From NCBI RefSeq assembly GCF_900497805.2, contig NW_020954562.1, positions 24,147,722 to 24,211,721 on the forward strand: a stretch of DNA of 64,000 nucleotides, written 5' to 3'. How positions within the stretch are numbered: the stretch's first letter is position 1; every line of letters begins with the position of its first letter. Shown in pieces: positions 1 through 11,668 of this stretch. The DNA comes from Vombatus ursinus (lineage: Eukaryota > Chordata > Mammalia > Diprotodontia > Vombatidae). The notes under the pieces were generated by a model. It did no database searches and had not been told where the DNA came from. It saw only the letters and a list, made by a program, of their open reading frames with translations. The position numbers were made by a program, and so were the translations under genes.

Positions 1-740
1 CTCCCATATTCACCTTGAAACAACCATAAAATACAGCCCTAAAACAAATCCTGGAATAGCAGGACCAGCAAAAAAAATGAGGGGAAACAATCTTCTCGCC
101 CAAGAAACTTGGAAGATCAGCAAGAAAGGTCTGTCTCACTCAGACAAAAGGGGAATGCCTAAACTCCCCAAACTCCCTAAAAAGTGCAATGGGACAAATG
201 GAAAAGGAAGTACAAAAGCTGAGGAAAACAACTCCTTAAAAGATAGAATTGGGCAAGTGGAAGCTAATGAATCTATGATACATTAAGAATCAATCAAATT
301 CAAAAGAATGGAAAAAATGGAAGAAAAATCTAAAATACGTCATGGGAAAAACAACTAACTTGGAAAATAGATCCAGGAGAGATGATGTCAGGATCACTGG
401 ATTATCTGAAACCCATAATCAAAAGGAGGACATGGACAGCATCTTTCAAGAAATTATCAAGGCAAACAACCTTTATATCCTGGAACCAGAGTGCAAAAGA
501 GGTATTGGTAGAATGTACCGATCACCTCAGGAAAAAAATTCCCAAAATAAAAAATATGGTCATTCAATGAAACAGAAGGATTTCAACCTTTGATAAGGAG
601 ACCCAAATTGAACAAAAAATTTGATCTCCAATATCAAAAACCAAGAAAAATGCCAAAAAGATAAAAAGGGAAAAGAAAACTTAAGGGATTCAATGGAGCT
701 GAACTATTTACATCCCTACATGAGAAGCTGATACTGGTAA
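1..740 (+). mobile_element. L1 LINE fragment: end of 5' UTR and ORF1
   Basis: The sequence parallels the 5' UTR/ORF1 part of the full-length L1 at 29.4-36 kb. Reading forward it gives a coiled-coil segment rich in K/E/N (about 180-330), then the start of the RNA-recognition domain with RSRRDDVRITGLSETH (about 369-416) and FQEIIK further on. Around 545-605 it jumps to the last ORF1 residues (LNKKFDLQ), so most of the C-terminal domain has been deleted. ORF1p is the L1 RNA-binding, trimeric chaperone; this copy cannot encode it. The element begins before the window, and its 3' continuation is lost where the next L1 (745 on) begins. Confidence 0.85.
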
Positions 741-744
741 TTCT

Positions 745-3524
745 TTATTTTTTTTAATTAATTTATTTATTTTTAGTTTTCAACATTCATTTCCCTAAGA
801 TGAGTTCCAAATTTTCTCCCCATTGCTCCCCTAAGACAGCATGCAGTCTCATACAGGCTGTACATATTCATACTGAAGTTTTTTCACATTAGTCATGTTG
901 TAAAAAAGAATTACAAACAATGGGAGAAAGAAGAAATAAACAAACAAAAAACAAAAAAGAGAGATCAAATAATTTGTTTTGATCTGCACTTGGAGTATAG
1001 TTTTTTTCTGGATGTGGACAGCATTTTCCATCATGAGTCTTTTGGAGTTGTTTTGGATCCGTACATTACTCAGAGGAGATGAGTCTGTCAAAGTTAGTCA
1101 TCAAACACTGTGGCTGTGACAGTGTACCATGTTCTCCTGGTTCTGCTCATTTCACTCAACATCAGTACTTTTAAGTCTTTACAGGTTTTTCTGAAGTCTG
1201 ACTGCTCATCATTTCTTATAGCTCAATAGCATTCCATTACATTCATATACCACAACTTGTTCAGCCATTCTTCATTTGATGGGCATCCCTTCAATTTCCA
1301 ATTCTTTGCCAACACAAAAGAGCTGCTATAAATATTTTTTGTATATGTGGGTCCTTTTCCCATTTGCATGATCTCTTTGGGATACAGACCTAGAAGTGGT
1401 ATTGCTGGGTCAAAGGGTATGCACAATTTTATTGCCCTTTGGGCATAGTTCCAAATTGCTCTCCAAAATGGTTGGATCAGTTCACAACTCCACCAACAAT
1501 GCATTAGTGTTTCAATTTTCAAACATCTTCTCCATCATTTATCATTTTCCTATTTTGTCATGTTAGCCAATCTGATAGGTGTAATGTGGTACCTCAGAGT
1601 TATTTTGATTTGCATTTCTTTAATCAGTAGTGATTTAGAGCATTTTTATATGACTATAGATAGCTTTAATTTCTTCCTCTGAAAACTGTCTGTTCATATG
1701 TTTTGACCATTTATCAATTGCGGAATGATTTGTATTCTTATAAATTTGACTCAGTTCTCTATATATTTTAGAAATGAGGCCCTTATCAGACACTGATTGT
1801 AAAAATTCTTTCCCAGTTTTCTGCTTCCCTCCTAATCTTGGTTGCATTGGCTTTCTATGTGCAAAAACTTTTCAATTTAATGTAATCAAAGTCATCCATT
1901 TTGCATTTCATAATGTTCTCCATCTCTTGTTTGATCATAAATTCTTCTGTTCTCCATAAACCTGACAGGTAAACTGCTCTTGCTCTCCCAGTTTGCTTAT
2001 AGTATCAGCCTTTATATTTAAATCATATAGCCATTTTGATTTTATTTTGGCATATGTTGTAAGATGTTAGTCGATGCCCAGTTTCTGCCATACTCTTTCC
2101 AGTTTTCCCATAGTTTTTGTCAAATGGTGAGTTCTTATCCCAGAAGCTGGAGTCTTTGTGTTTATCAAATGGTAGATTACTATGGTCAGTGACTACTGTG
2201 TCATTGACTACTCTATTTCTTAGCTGGTACCAAGGAGTTTTGATGATTATTGCTTTATAATACAATTTAAGATCTGGTATGGCTACGCCACCTTCACTTG
2301 CATTTCTTCCCATTAATTCCCTTGATATTCTGGACCTTTTGTTCTTCCAGATGAGTTTTGTTATTTTTTGTTTCTAGCTCTATAAAGTAATTGTTGGTAG
2401 TCTGATTGGCATAGCACTGAATAAATAAATAGATTTAGGTAGAATTATCATTTTTATTATATTAGCTTGGCCTACCCATGATCAACTGGTATTTTTCCAA
2501 TTATTTCGATCTGATTTTATTTGTGTGAAAACTGTTTTGTAATTGTGTTCACATAGTTTCTGGGTTTGTTTTAGCAGGTAGACTATCAAATATTTTATAA
2601 TGTCTACAGGAACTTTAAACAAAATTTCTCTTTCTATCTCTTGATGTTGGGCCTTGTCAGTAATACATAGAAATGCCAATGATTTATGTGGGTTTATTTA
2701 ATACCCTGCAACTTTGCTAAATTTGTTTATTATTTCAAGTAGCTTTTTTTACTTGATTCTCTAAGTATATCATCATACCATCAGCAAAGAGTGATAGCTT
2801 TGTTTCTTTTTTGCCTATTCTAATTCCTTCAATTTCTTTTTTCTTCTCTTATTGTTGAAGCTAATTTTTCTAGTACAGTATTAAATAACAGTGGTGATAA
2901 TGGACGTCGGTGTCCCCTCCCCTACCCCTGATCATATTGGAAATGCTTCTAGCTTATTCCCATAATGCTTGCTGAAGGTTTTAGGTAGATGCTACTTATC
3001 ATTTTAAGGAAGACTCCATTTATTCCTATGCTCTCCAGTGTTTTTAATAGGAATGGGTGTTGTATTTTGTCAAATGCTTTTCCTGCATCTATTGAGATAA
3101 TCATGTGATTTCTGTGAGTTGTGTTGTTGATATGGTCTATTTTGCTGGTAGTTTTCCTAATATTGAACCAGCCCTGCATTCCTGGCATAAATCTTACCTG
3201 GTCACAGTATATTATTCTCATGATAAGTTGCTATAATCTTTTTGCTAATATTTAATTAAAATTTTTGCATCTATATTCATTAGGGAAATTAGTCTACAAT
3301 TTTCTTTCTGTGTTTTGGCTCTTCCCAGTTTAGATATCAGTACCACATTTGTATCATAAAAATTAAAAAAAAATAGTAGGACTCCTTCTTTGCCTGTTTT
3401 CCCTGTTTTCTATATAGTATTGGAATTAGTTGTTCTTTAATCATTTGATAGAATTTACTTGTAAATCCATCTGGCCCTGGAGATTTTTCCTAGGGAGTTC
3501 ATTGATGTCTTGTTCATTTTCTTA
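745..3524 (-). mobile_element. 5'-truncated L1 LINE, minus strand
   Basis: The T-rich start (748-780) is the reverse complement of the L1 tail seen near 4320-4360. Reading the minus strand gives the ORF2 C-terminal region (1223-1522, with HCWWSCELIQPFW and the NYAQRAIKLCIPFDPAIPLL block) and, further upstream, reverse-transcriptase sequence (2949-3221, [12 protein letters not shown] and [15 protein letters not shown]). The 5' end falls in the KKSPGPD region of the RT at about 3524. Many stops and frameshifts; not coding. It abuts a plus-strand L1 end head to head. Confidence 0.92.
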
Positions 3525-4376
3525 CACAAGACATAGTAGTCAATGACTGTAGTAAACTACTATTTGATAAACCCAAAGATGGAGTTGTGAACTGATCCAA
3601 ACATTTTGGAGAGCAATTTGGAACTATGCCCAATGGGCTATAAAATTGTGCATACCCTTTGACGTAGCAATACCATTTCTAGTTCTGTATGCCAAAGAGA
3701 TCATAAAAATGGGAAAAGGACCCACATGTACAAAAATATTAACAACAGCTCTTTTTGTGGTGTCAAAGAATTGGAAATTGAAGGGATGTCCAGTTGGGGA
3801 ATGACTGAACAAGTTGTGGTATATGAATGTAATGAAATACTATTGTGCTATAAGAAATAATTAGCACACAGATATCAGAAAAACCTGGAAAGACTTGTAT
3901 GGACTGATGCTGAGCGAAATGAGCAGAACCAGGAGAACTTTGTACACAGTAATAGTCACATTGTGCGATTACTAACTTTGATAGACTTAACTCTTCTCAG
4001 CAATGAATGATCTAAGACATCTCCAAAAGTCTCATGATGGAAAATGCTAACCACATCCAGAGAAAGAACTATGGAGTTGGAATGCAGCTCCAATGAAGTG
4101 TACTATTTGCTCTTTTTTTTTCCCCTTCTGTTTTGTTTTGTTTTGTTTCATCTTTCTTGTGGTTCCTCCTATTAGTTCTAATTCTTATTTACAACATGAC
4201 TAATGTGAAAAACTATTTAATAGTTATGTATATCTACAGCCTATATCAGATTGCACTGTCTTGGGGAGGGAGGCGGTGATGGTGGGAGAGAAAATTTAAA
4301 ACTCAAAATCTTATGGAAGTGAATGTTGAAAACTAAAAATAAATTAATTAATTTTTAAAAATCATTAAAAAATTAG
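3525..4376 (+). mobile_element. L1 LINE 3' end with internal deletion, plus strand
   Basis: Starts in ORF2 (matching 34712 of the full-length copy). At about 3580 it jumps over roughly 660 bp to the segment encoding the WSCE-type block (matching 35430), then runs through the ORF2 end and the 3' UTR to an A/T-rich tail near 4320-4376. The 3' UTR part is an inverted repeat of 748-1500. Confidence 0.9.
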
Positions 4377-5265
4377 TAAGTAAAGGTTGACTATTTACCA
4401 TACATACCTGGAGTATGTGGCTCATTGCCAGAGTAAAGAAATAACCTTAAAAACCTTAAAAAAAAATACCATTTAATTGATATCTAACTGAAACTTTAGA
4501 AACAGGGTTCCTAGAATCTGATCAAGGCTCTCAGGATTGTACCTTTTAGATTCAACCCATTTTTAGATATAGGCTTCCTTAGAAACCAGTATTAGAGTTG
4601 TTGAAAGGTCATTATGGTAAATACTTCTTCCCCTTCCTTGCCATTTGTGCTCACCTCCACCTCATTATCAATATTCAGTCATGGTACTCTTTTGCTATAT
4701 TTAAGTTTGAGGTGAAATGTAATAATTTTTATTTATAATTTTTTGTTATCCCTTTCCCAAAGAAAGGAAAAGAAATGAGGCCAGAATTTAAGCTACCTAA
4801 GTTCTTTATGAAGCCCTGTATATAAATTAGAAGAAAAATCATTTTCTGAAATCTAAGTTGATTATAATTGGCATTTTGGTACCAACACTTTTCACTTCCC
4901 AACAGGAAATTTAATTTCCACATGTCAGAAAGATACTATATTGAAATGTCTTTTGAATCTAACTCCATGACAAATAAAAAGATATAAAAGCAATACACTT
5001 ATAAGAAGTTGAGAAATAACATTTATAAATAACTGTATTATGCAGTGATTATAGAACTTTGTAAATTAAAATGAGCCATATGTGAAAAGACCATGCAGAG
5101 GTGATGAAACTGCAGTTGAAAAGAAGATAAAAAGAATATATCATGGTACCAGGTATTTAACAACTAAAATATTTTTATGAAGTTAAATAAAATTATTAAA
5201 AATTATATTTCTTCAGATTATACATGATGTGTGTGTCTGTGTTTGTACTCACATACATATTTGCT
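4377..5265. other. Unrecognised AT-rich stretch
   Basis: No repeat family or coding signal recognised. The short open frame at 4729-4923 (minus) shows no family features. A short TG run lies near 5228-5245. Confidence 0.5.
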
Positions 5266-5464
5266 TATTTTCTCTACACAAAATCCTTTAGAGCTTTCCT
5301 AAAGTCTACCTAAATCAAGTTCAAATTAGTTTATGAGAAAATGAATGTCCTCTACAATCTGGTACCACCCTCCCTTTCCAGTCTCATCTAATAATAATTT
5401 TCTCCATCAACTCTGCACTCTAACCAAAACAGACAACTTAGTTGAACATGCTCTACACTCACAT

Positions 5465-5471
5465 CTTTATG
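5465..5471. repeat. Left target-site duplication of the 7SL pseudogene
   Basis: 'ctttatg' is repeated at 5801-5807. It continues imperfectly (tgtttcttt against cttttgtta), consistent with an old TSD of a retroposed RNA. Confidence 0.5.
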
Positions 5472-5493
5472 TGTTTCTTTCTTTGCTTAATTT

Positions 5494-5798
5494 TGGAGAC
5501 TAGGTTTCCCTATCTTGCGTGAGTCAGAAGTCCATCAGTCATTCACAGGCCCACCTCAAATACTAATCAATGCCAAAAACTGGATTTGCTCCAGTTATCT
5601 GACCTGAGTCACTTCAACCTCATTGGGTAGCCTGGTGACCCTCCATTCCCAGGTGCTAATCATATTTGTCCTGGACTTAGTATAGACATCCTATTGCCTT
5701 TACCCCTACTGTTGCACAAAATTTGAGTTCAAGTCATCCACTACCTTTAGCCTCTTTCAGCAGCATGGATAATAGGTATGTGCCATACCATGCTCACC
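5494..5798 (-). pseudogene. RN7SL (pseudogene): Full-length retroposed 7SL (SRP) RNA pseudogene
   Basis: Read on the minus strand, about 305 nt align along the whole 7SL RNA, including the central S domain that Alu/B1-type SINEs lack. On the plus strand the landmarks appear in order: 'ggagactaggtttccctat' (7SL 3' end, 5495-5513), 'tcattcacaggc' (5536), 'gggtagcctggtgaccctcc' (5625), 'ggacttagta' (5673), 'gagttcaagtcatccact' (5725), 'agcctctttcagcagcatgg' (5750) and 'ggtatgtgccataccatgc' (5774). 7SL RNA is the scaffold of the signal recognition particle. This copy is diverged throughout, with a decayed poly(A) (T/C-rich 5472-5493) at its 3' end and a short direct repeat 'ctttatg' on both sides (5465-5471 and 5801-5807). 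It is therefore a retroposed pseudogene, not the functional gene. Confidence 0.82.
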
Positions 5799-6095
5799 CC
5801 CTTTATGCTTTTGTTAATTTTATTCTCTGCCTGAAATGTCTTCTCTCTTCTTCCCCTGCTGAATGCGCACTCATCCTTTAAAGTTTAATTCGGATTCCAA
5901 CTCCTCCATAAAGCCATCACAAGATGCTAAGACCAGCAGCTATCTTCTTCTGTATATCTCAAATGGCATTTTGTTTCAACTTTATCATGTTGTAGTATGG
6001 CTACTTGTATTGGAGCCTAAAACCCCTGCTAGACTGTTAACTTCTTGAGACCATGCAATTTCAGCTCTAAACACAATGGGCAATTAATAAAGATT

Positions 6096-6870
6096 TTATT
6101 CATCGTATTATAAAAGGACATCCAGCCTTTCTAAGAACATGTTCGTTCAATGACAGAGAAGTCATTAACAAACAAGGCAATCCACTATTAGGTAGCTAAC
6201 TCCCACAAAATAACTCCTTATAAACAACCAGAATCTTTCTCTCCCCATTGTTCTAGTTCCAACTTGTGAGGTCTAACAAAATAATCTAAAGGTTCCTCTA
6301 TATGATAGATACTTGAAGACAATCATCACATCTTTCTCTTCTTGAGACAATGCAAATCCAGTCCTATCCATTGGTCCTCATCTCCCTTTTATTCAGAAAC
6401 TTTCATCATGCCAATATCCTTCCTAAATATGATGTATTAAGGTTCTCAACCAGAAAATGCGGTAATAAAAAAGGTCTTGTGTTTCTCTTGGGATTACTCT
6501 TACTGTACCATACATTGAGAAAATTCACTACTGAACTGTTCAACAAAATTCACCTGACTTCTGTTAGGTTAAAAAATGAAAAGTCTCTTTAAGATAAGCT
6601 CACTTAAAAAAAAATCAAAGAAAGAACAGTTTCCTCTGAATTTTCCTGAGATATATTTGAAATTAATAGGACTTTGGGGCTAAATTAACATCTTCTTACT
6701 GTACAAATTCCGCTTTAAAAGGATTTCCCAAGACTATTTGTGTTGTTGTATGAATTAGCATAAAACTAAGTTAGTATAAAAATTAAAGAAGAGATACTAA
6801 TATTGGAATTTTTAAAGCATAAGTGGTTTAGAGGAAATTATGGGAGAAAGGGAGTTTGTTTAGCACAATA
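6096..6870. other. Unrecognised stretch
   Basis: No repeat or gene recognised. The 80-codon frame at 6350-6592 has no recognisable domain and no conserved-looking context. Confidence 0.45.
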
Positions 6871-6877
6871 TTTTATA

Positions 6878-7112
6878 TACACTGTTATGGCATTTATCAC
6901 ATTCTGCCTTGTATCATATGAATATTTGTGTGTACTGGTTTATCTATAATGTTAGAATGTAAACTCTTTGAGGACAGGGATGATGCTTTCTTTTTTTAAA
7001 TCTATTTTTGTAACCCAACCTAGGGTAACTACCAGAGGTATTTTATGTGCATTAGAAACTCATTAAGTACTTGAGGAATGAATGAATGAATAAATAAATG
7101 AACAAATGAGGT
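6878..7112 (+). mobile_element. L2 LINE 3' end
   Basis: Shows the typical L2 terminus: 'tagaatgtaaactctttgag', 'gacagggatgatgctttct', then 'gaatgaatgaatgaataaat' at the tail. Confidence 0.8.
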
Positions 7113-7135
7113 AAAATATTAGTCTGATGTAATAG

Positions 7136-7310
7136 AGTGAGTACCAGATTTGGAATCAGAGGATGTAGGTTTGAAGTCCCAATTTGGTATTTACTGTGTG
7201 TTCTTGGAGTCACTTTCTCTGGTTCTTATTTTTGTTTTTCTATAAAATCAGGGGGTTGAATTAGCTGAAATTCAGGGTATTTTCCAATTTTATAGCTATG
7301 ATTCTATAGC
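7136..7310 (+). mobile_element. THER1/MIR SINE
   Basis: tRNA-like head ('ccagatttggaatcagagga', 'ggtttgaagtccc'), core 'tataaaatcaggggg', and a THER1-type L2-like tail ending 'tatgattctata'. Confidence 0.8.
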
Positions 7311-7317
7311 TTATATG

Positions 7318-7425
7318 AGCCCACTTCACATCTCTGAATCTCAGATTTCTCATTTAAAAAAAAAAGAGTTAGGCTAGATGGTCTCTAAGGCTTCATATGA
7401 TTTTAAATTTATAGGCCTATGATAT
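7318..7425 (+). mobile_element. THER1 SINE, 3' half
   Basis: 'tctgaatctcagatttctca', then 'ggctagatggtctctaaggc' and 'tataggcctatgata' match the THER1 tail. It lies directly behind another THER1, so this is a second partial copy or a local duplication. Confidence 0.75.
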
Positions 7426-8980
7426 GATGTGCTATAGTATAGAGTGAATTCAGTGGAATATACAATAGAATATTGCAGATTCTGTTATTTTGTCCACTTA
7501 CTATCCCTCCTCCTTCCCTGACACCCTGGCCATTTCTATTTCTCTTTCTCATTTCTTCTCCTTCTTCATCTGTCTCCAGAAAGTGAAGCAACATCTTCAG
7601 ATTAGGTTTTTAAAAAAATATTTTTATGTATTTCATTAATTGCTTCCTAATTCCATTTTTTAAAATTTTAACTATAATTTAAAAAAAATTTGAGTTTCAA
7701 ATTCTCTCCCTCCAACTTCCTCTCTTTGAGAAGGTAAGCACTTTGATTGCAATTATACATTTGAAATCAAGGGAGACATAATTCCATATTAGCCATGTTG
7801 CAAAAGAAAACATAAAATAAAACAAATATGCAGAGAGTAAAAAAATATACTTCAAACTGCATTCATGAGTTATCTGTGTGAAATTGGGGGGCAGTTTTCA
7901 TCATGGGTCTTCTGGAATTGTCTTGGTCATTGTCTTGATCAGAGTAGCTAAGTCTTTCACATTTAATCATCATTACCATATTGCTATTACTGCGTACAAT
8001 GTTCTTCTAGTTCTGCTCACTTCACTTTGCATAAGTTCATATAAGTCTTCTTAGGTTTTCCTGAAACCTTTCTGTTCATACTTTCTTATAACACAGTGGG
8101 ATTCTTTCAAAAACACATGCCACAAGTTCAGTCATTTTCCCACATGTTCAGCCATTTCCCAATTGATAGATATCCTCTCTATTTCTAATTCTTAACCATG
8201 ACAAAAAGAGTCATTATAAATACCTTGTGAATATAGGTTCTTTCTCCCTTTTTTAAATCTCTTTGGAATACAGGTCCAATTGGTATATTATTGGGTCAAA
8301 TGGTATGCACAATTTTATAGCCCTTTGGGCATAGTTCAAGACTGTTCTCCAGAATGGATGTATTAGTTCAAAACTCCACCAAAAATGCATTAGTGTTCCA
8401 GTTATTCCACATCCCCTCCAAAATTTATCATTTTTCTTTTCTCTCATGTTAGCCAATCTGATAGGTGTGAGGTGGTATCTCAGAGTTATTTTAGTTTGCA
8501 TTTCTCTATTCAATAGTGATTTAGAGCATTTTTTCATGTGACTATTGATAGCTTCCATTTCTTCTTCTGTAAACTGCCTATTCATAGGCTTTGACCATCT
8601 ATCCACTGGAGAATGGCTCTTAATTATATAAATTTGGCACAGTTCCCCAAATATTTGAGAAATGAGGCCTTTGTCAAAGAAAATGGCTTTACTCCTGTGT
8701 ATTAGGTATCTAATTTATTCCACTGATCCATCACTATATTTTGTATACAACACCAGATTGTTTTTTTTATGATTACCACTTTGTAATACATTTGGAATCC
8801 AGAACTAATAGGCTGCCTCCTTTTTATTTTCTTTTTTCATTAACTCCCTTGATATTATTGAACTTATGTTCTTCCCGATGAATATTGTTATTTTTATTTT
8901 TTAGTCTTATAACTCCTTGGTAGTTTGATTCGTATGACACTGAATAAGTAAATTAACTTAGGTAGAATTGTCATTTTTTT

Positions 8981-9128
8981 GTTCTTTATTTATTTATTAA
9001 TTTTTAGTTTTTAACATTCACTTCCATAAGATTTTGAGTCCCAAATTTTCTTCCCATGTCATCCCTCCCCCAACCCAAGACAAGATGCATTCTGAACACC
9101 CCTTCCCCTAATCTGCCCTCTGTTCTAT
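8981..9128 (-). mobile_element. L1 3' stub inserted in an older L1
   Basis: About 148 bp of L1 3' UTR with the usual 'tttttagtttttaacattca' tail (minus orientation). It is flanked by the TSD 'gaattgtcatttttt' at 8965-8979 and 9129-9143, which splits the host L1 ORF2. Confidence 0.85.
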
Positions 9129-10226
9129 GAATTGTCATTTTTTTATATTGAGTTGGTCTATCCATGAGCAATTAATATTTTTCCAGTTATTTAGATTTGT
9201 CTTTATTTGTGTGAAAATTGTTTTATAATTTTATAATTTATCCCTAAGTTTGTCTTGGCAGGTAGACTCCCAAGTTGTCTGTCATTATTTTAAATGGAAC
9301 TTCTCCTTCTGTCTCTTGCTACTGGATTTTGTTGTAAGTATATGAAAATGCTGACAATTTATATGGGTTTATTTTATGTCCTCCAACTTTGCTGAAGTTG
9401 TTGTTTTAACAATTTTTTTTGGTTATTCACTAGGGTCTCTAGGTATACCGTCATATCACCTACAGAGTGATAAGTTTTGTTTTCTCATTGTTTATTTTTA
9501 TTTCCTTATTTTTTCTCATCTTATTGCTATAGCTAGCATTTCTAGTACAATATTGAATAAAAACGGTGATAATGGACATCCTTGCTTCACTCCTGATCTT
9601 GTTGGGAAGATTTCAAATTTATCCTCATTACAGATAACGTTTGCTCTTGGTTTTAGACAGATACTACTTATCATTTTAAGAAAAGGTTCTATTGATTTTT
9701 TGTTTCCTAGTGTTTTTAATAGGAATAAATGTATTTTGTCAAAGGTTTTTTCTTCATCTATTGATATAATCATATGATTTGTGTGTGTTTCTGTGTGTTA
9801 TCTATATGGTCAAATATGCCGATAGTTTTCCTAATGTTGAACCAGTTGTACATTCCTGGCATATATCCCACATGGTCATAGTGTATGACCTTTGAATATA
9901 TTGCTATAATTAATCTGTATGCCCCCCTCCCATCATCTTCTGATCACTGCTTTCTTTTATTTGCTTTCCCTTTTATCAATCCCCCCCTTTCTCATTTCCA
10001 CTTCCCCTTCTACTTTCATGTTGGATAAAGTACATTTCCATTACCAATTGAGTTTTCTTCTTTTACTTTTCATTCTTTTGACTTTGTTTTATTGTTTCTT
10101 CATGTCTCATGGAATCATTAACTTCCACTTATTCAATACTAACTTTTAAGGAATAATTTTCTTCAATGAACTTTTGCAACTTTTTACTTTTGGCCATTTC
10201 TGCTTTTTAAGGAGTTATTTTCTTCA

Positions 10227-10233
10227 GTGTTGC

Positions 10234-10269
<36 letters not shown>
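10227..10269. repeat. (TG)n microsatellite
   Basis: Pure TG run inside the ORF1 region of the minus-strand L1. It explains the VCVCVC open frame. Confidence 0.97.
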
Positions 10270-10270
<1 letters not shown>

Positions 10271-11504
10271 CTCTTTTACTAAGTTATTAATTGTGGAGGT
10301 TTTTTTCCATAACTTTCTTCCTTTGCTTTCATTTCTTTACCTAATTTTCCTCCACAACTCTTATTTGATTTTGATTTTTTTAAACTTCTTTCAGGAATTC
10401 TTGTTGGGCTTGCATCCAATTCACGTTTTCTTTCCTTTGGGGCTTTGCTAGTAGCTCTTTTTTTGTTCAATGTCTTCTGATATTGTGTCTTGATTTTTTT
10501 TTTGGAGGGGGCGCTCAGGTTAATTTTGTTGTTGTTGCTGTTTGCTCATTTTCCCACCATATTTCTTGATTTGGAAGTTTATGTTAATGCTGGACTCTGT
10601 TCCTCATGTTGGCAGTGATGGATGCTTTGTCAAACTTCAGACTTTTTGAACCGCTCTTTTTAGAGGTAGTTCTGGGGTCTTGAAGTTTTTGGTGCTTCCA
10701 ATGTAGTTTAGTTTTGGGAGAGGTGCAGTTGTTGTTTCTGTCTAATCAGATTCTTAACCAAGAAAGCCCTTGATCCCTTGGAACTGCAATTGATACTGCT
10801 TGTCAGGGCCCCTGTTCCCTTGGGACCAGAAACAATGCATTCCTCAGGGTTTCTGATCCCTTGGGGCCAGAAGTGATATTGTCTCTCAGGGCTCCCACTC
10901 TCTCTTGACGAAAAGTGCTCCTCTTAGTTTTTGAGCTACCACCTAGAAATGGATACTGGCAAGGGAGTGGCCAAATATTTGCCCCTCAGGGTTCCTGTTT
11001 CTTCTTGACCTAATGTGCTCCTTTTTACTCTTGGAACTATAACCCAGAAGTATGTTTAAGTAATGGTGTTACCACACAGCATCTCTTCCCGTGCTAGCAC
11101 AAGGGTTCCCTAAAATCTCTTTCTGACCAGTTGCCAGGATTACTGCAGACCTGCACAACTTGCATACCTTCAAAGGGTTTCCGGCAGCCCGCGAAAAACA
11201 TAGAGGATGTTTTCCTCTACATTTTTCACGGGCTGCCCAAAATCATTTGGGGGGTCACAGGTTCTGCAGGCCTGCCTCACAGTCTCCAGCTGGAGAACTC
11301 CCAGAGCTGCTGCTGGTTCTGTCAATACCACCTAGTCCCAATACTGTTCCATGCTCGTTACTCTAGGCCAGCCTCCTCTCCTGTGTCACAACTCTCTTTC
11401 CAACCTCTTACAGTGTTTTGGGCTGGAAGAATGTCTCACTCTCACCTTTTGTTGACTCTGCCACTCCAGAAATCGTTTTGAGGCATTATTTTAAGGGTGT
11501 TTGG

Positions 11505-11506
11505 TG

Positions 11507-11537
<31 letters not shown>

Positions 11538-11668
11538 GCTAGGCAATGGGGTTAAGTGACTTGCCCAGAATCACACAGTTAGTAAGTGTTATGTGCCTGA
11601 GGCTGGATTTGAACTCAGGTCCTCCTGACTCCAGGGTCTGTTCTCAATCCACTGTGCCACCTAGGTGC
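11505..11668 (-). mobile_element. Marsupial tRNA-derived SINE (SINE1/WSINE-like)
   Basis: On the minus strand: head 'agcacctaggtggcacagtg', box-B-like 'gagttcaaatcc', 'gggcaagtcacttaacccca', 'ttgcctagca', then a (CAAAA)n tail. The perfect 15-bp TSD 'tttaagggtgtttgg' lies at 11490-11504 and 11669-11683. It is inserted in the 5' UTR of the 7.6-11.7 kb L1, so it is younger than that L1. Confidence 0.93.

Larger units (their letters stand above)
5270..6095 (+). mobile_element. L2 LINE 3' region, split by a 7SL pseudogene
   Basis: The left part (about 5320-5465) matches the L2 text 'aatctggtaccaccctccct / tccagtctcatct'. The right part (about 5820-6090) matches the L2 segment with 'ctgcctgaaatgtcttc', 'tcctccataaagcc' and 'ctagactgttaacttcttgag'. 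Both are degenerate, as expected for an L2 copy that predates the mammalian radiation. The 5472-5800 segment is a separate insertion. Confidence 0.75.

Noticed and set aside
748-4376. Classical twin-primed (5'-inverted) single L1
   Set aside because: Both halves contain the same L1 3' region, so they must come from two insertions.
5494-5798. Alu-like SINE
   Set aside because: The match includes the 7SL S domain that Alu and B1 lack, so it is a 7SL pseudogene. Alu is not expected in marsupials.
5494-5798. Functional 7SL RNA gene
   Set aside because: Diverged along its whole length, with a decayed A-tail and flanking direct repeats; a retroposed copy.
10227-10470. 74-codon frame with VCVCVC
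   Set aside because: It reads through a (TG)n repeat inside a degenerate L1 ORF1; not a gene. The same applies to 58399-58611 and 15244-15504.
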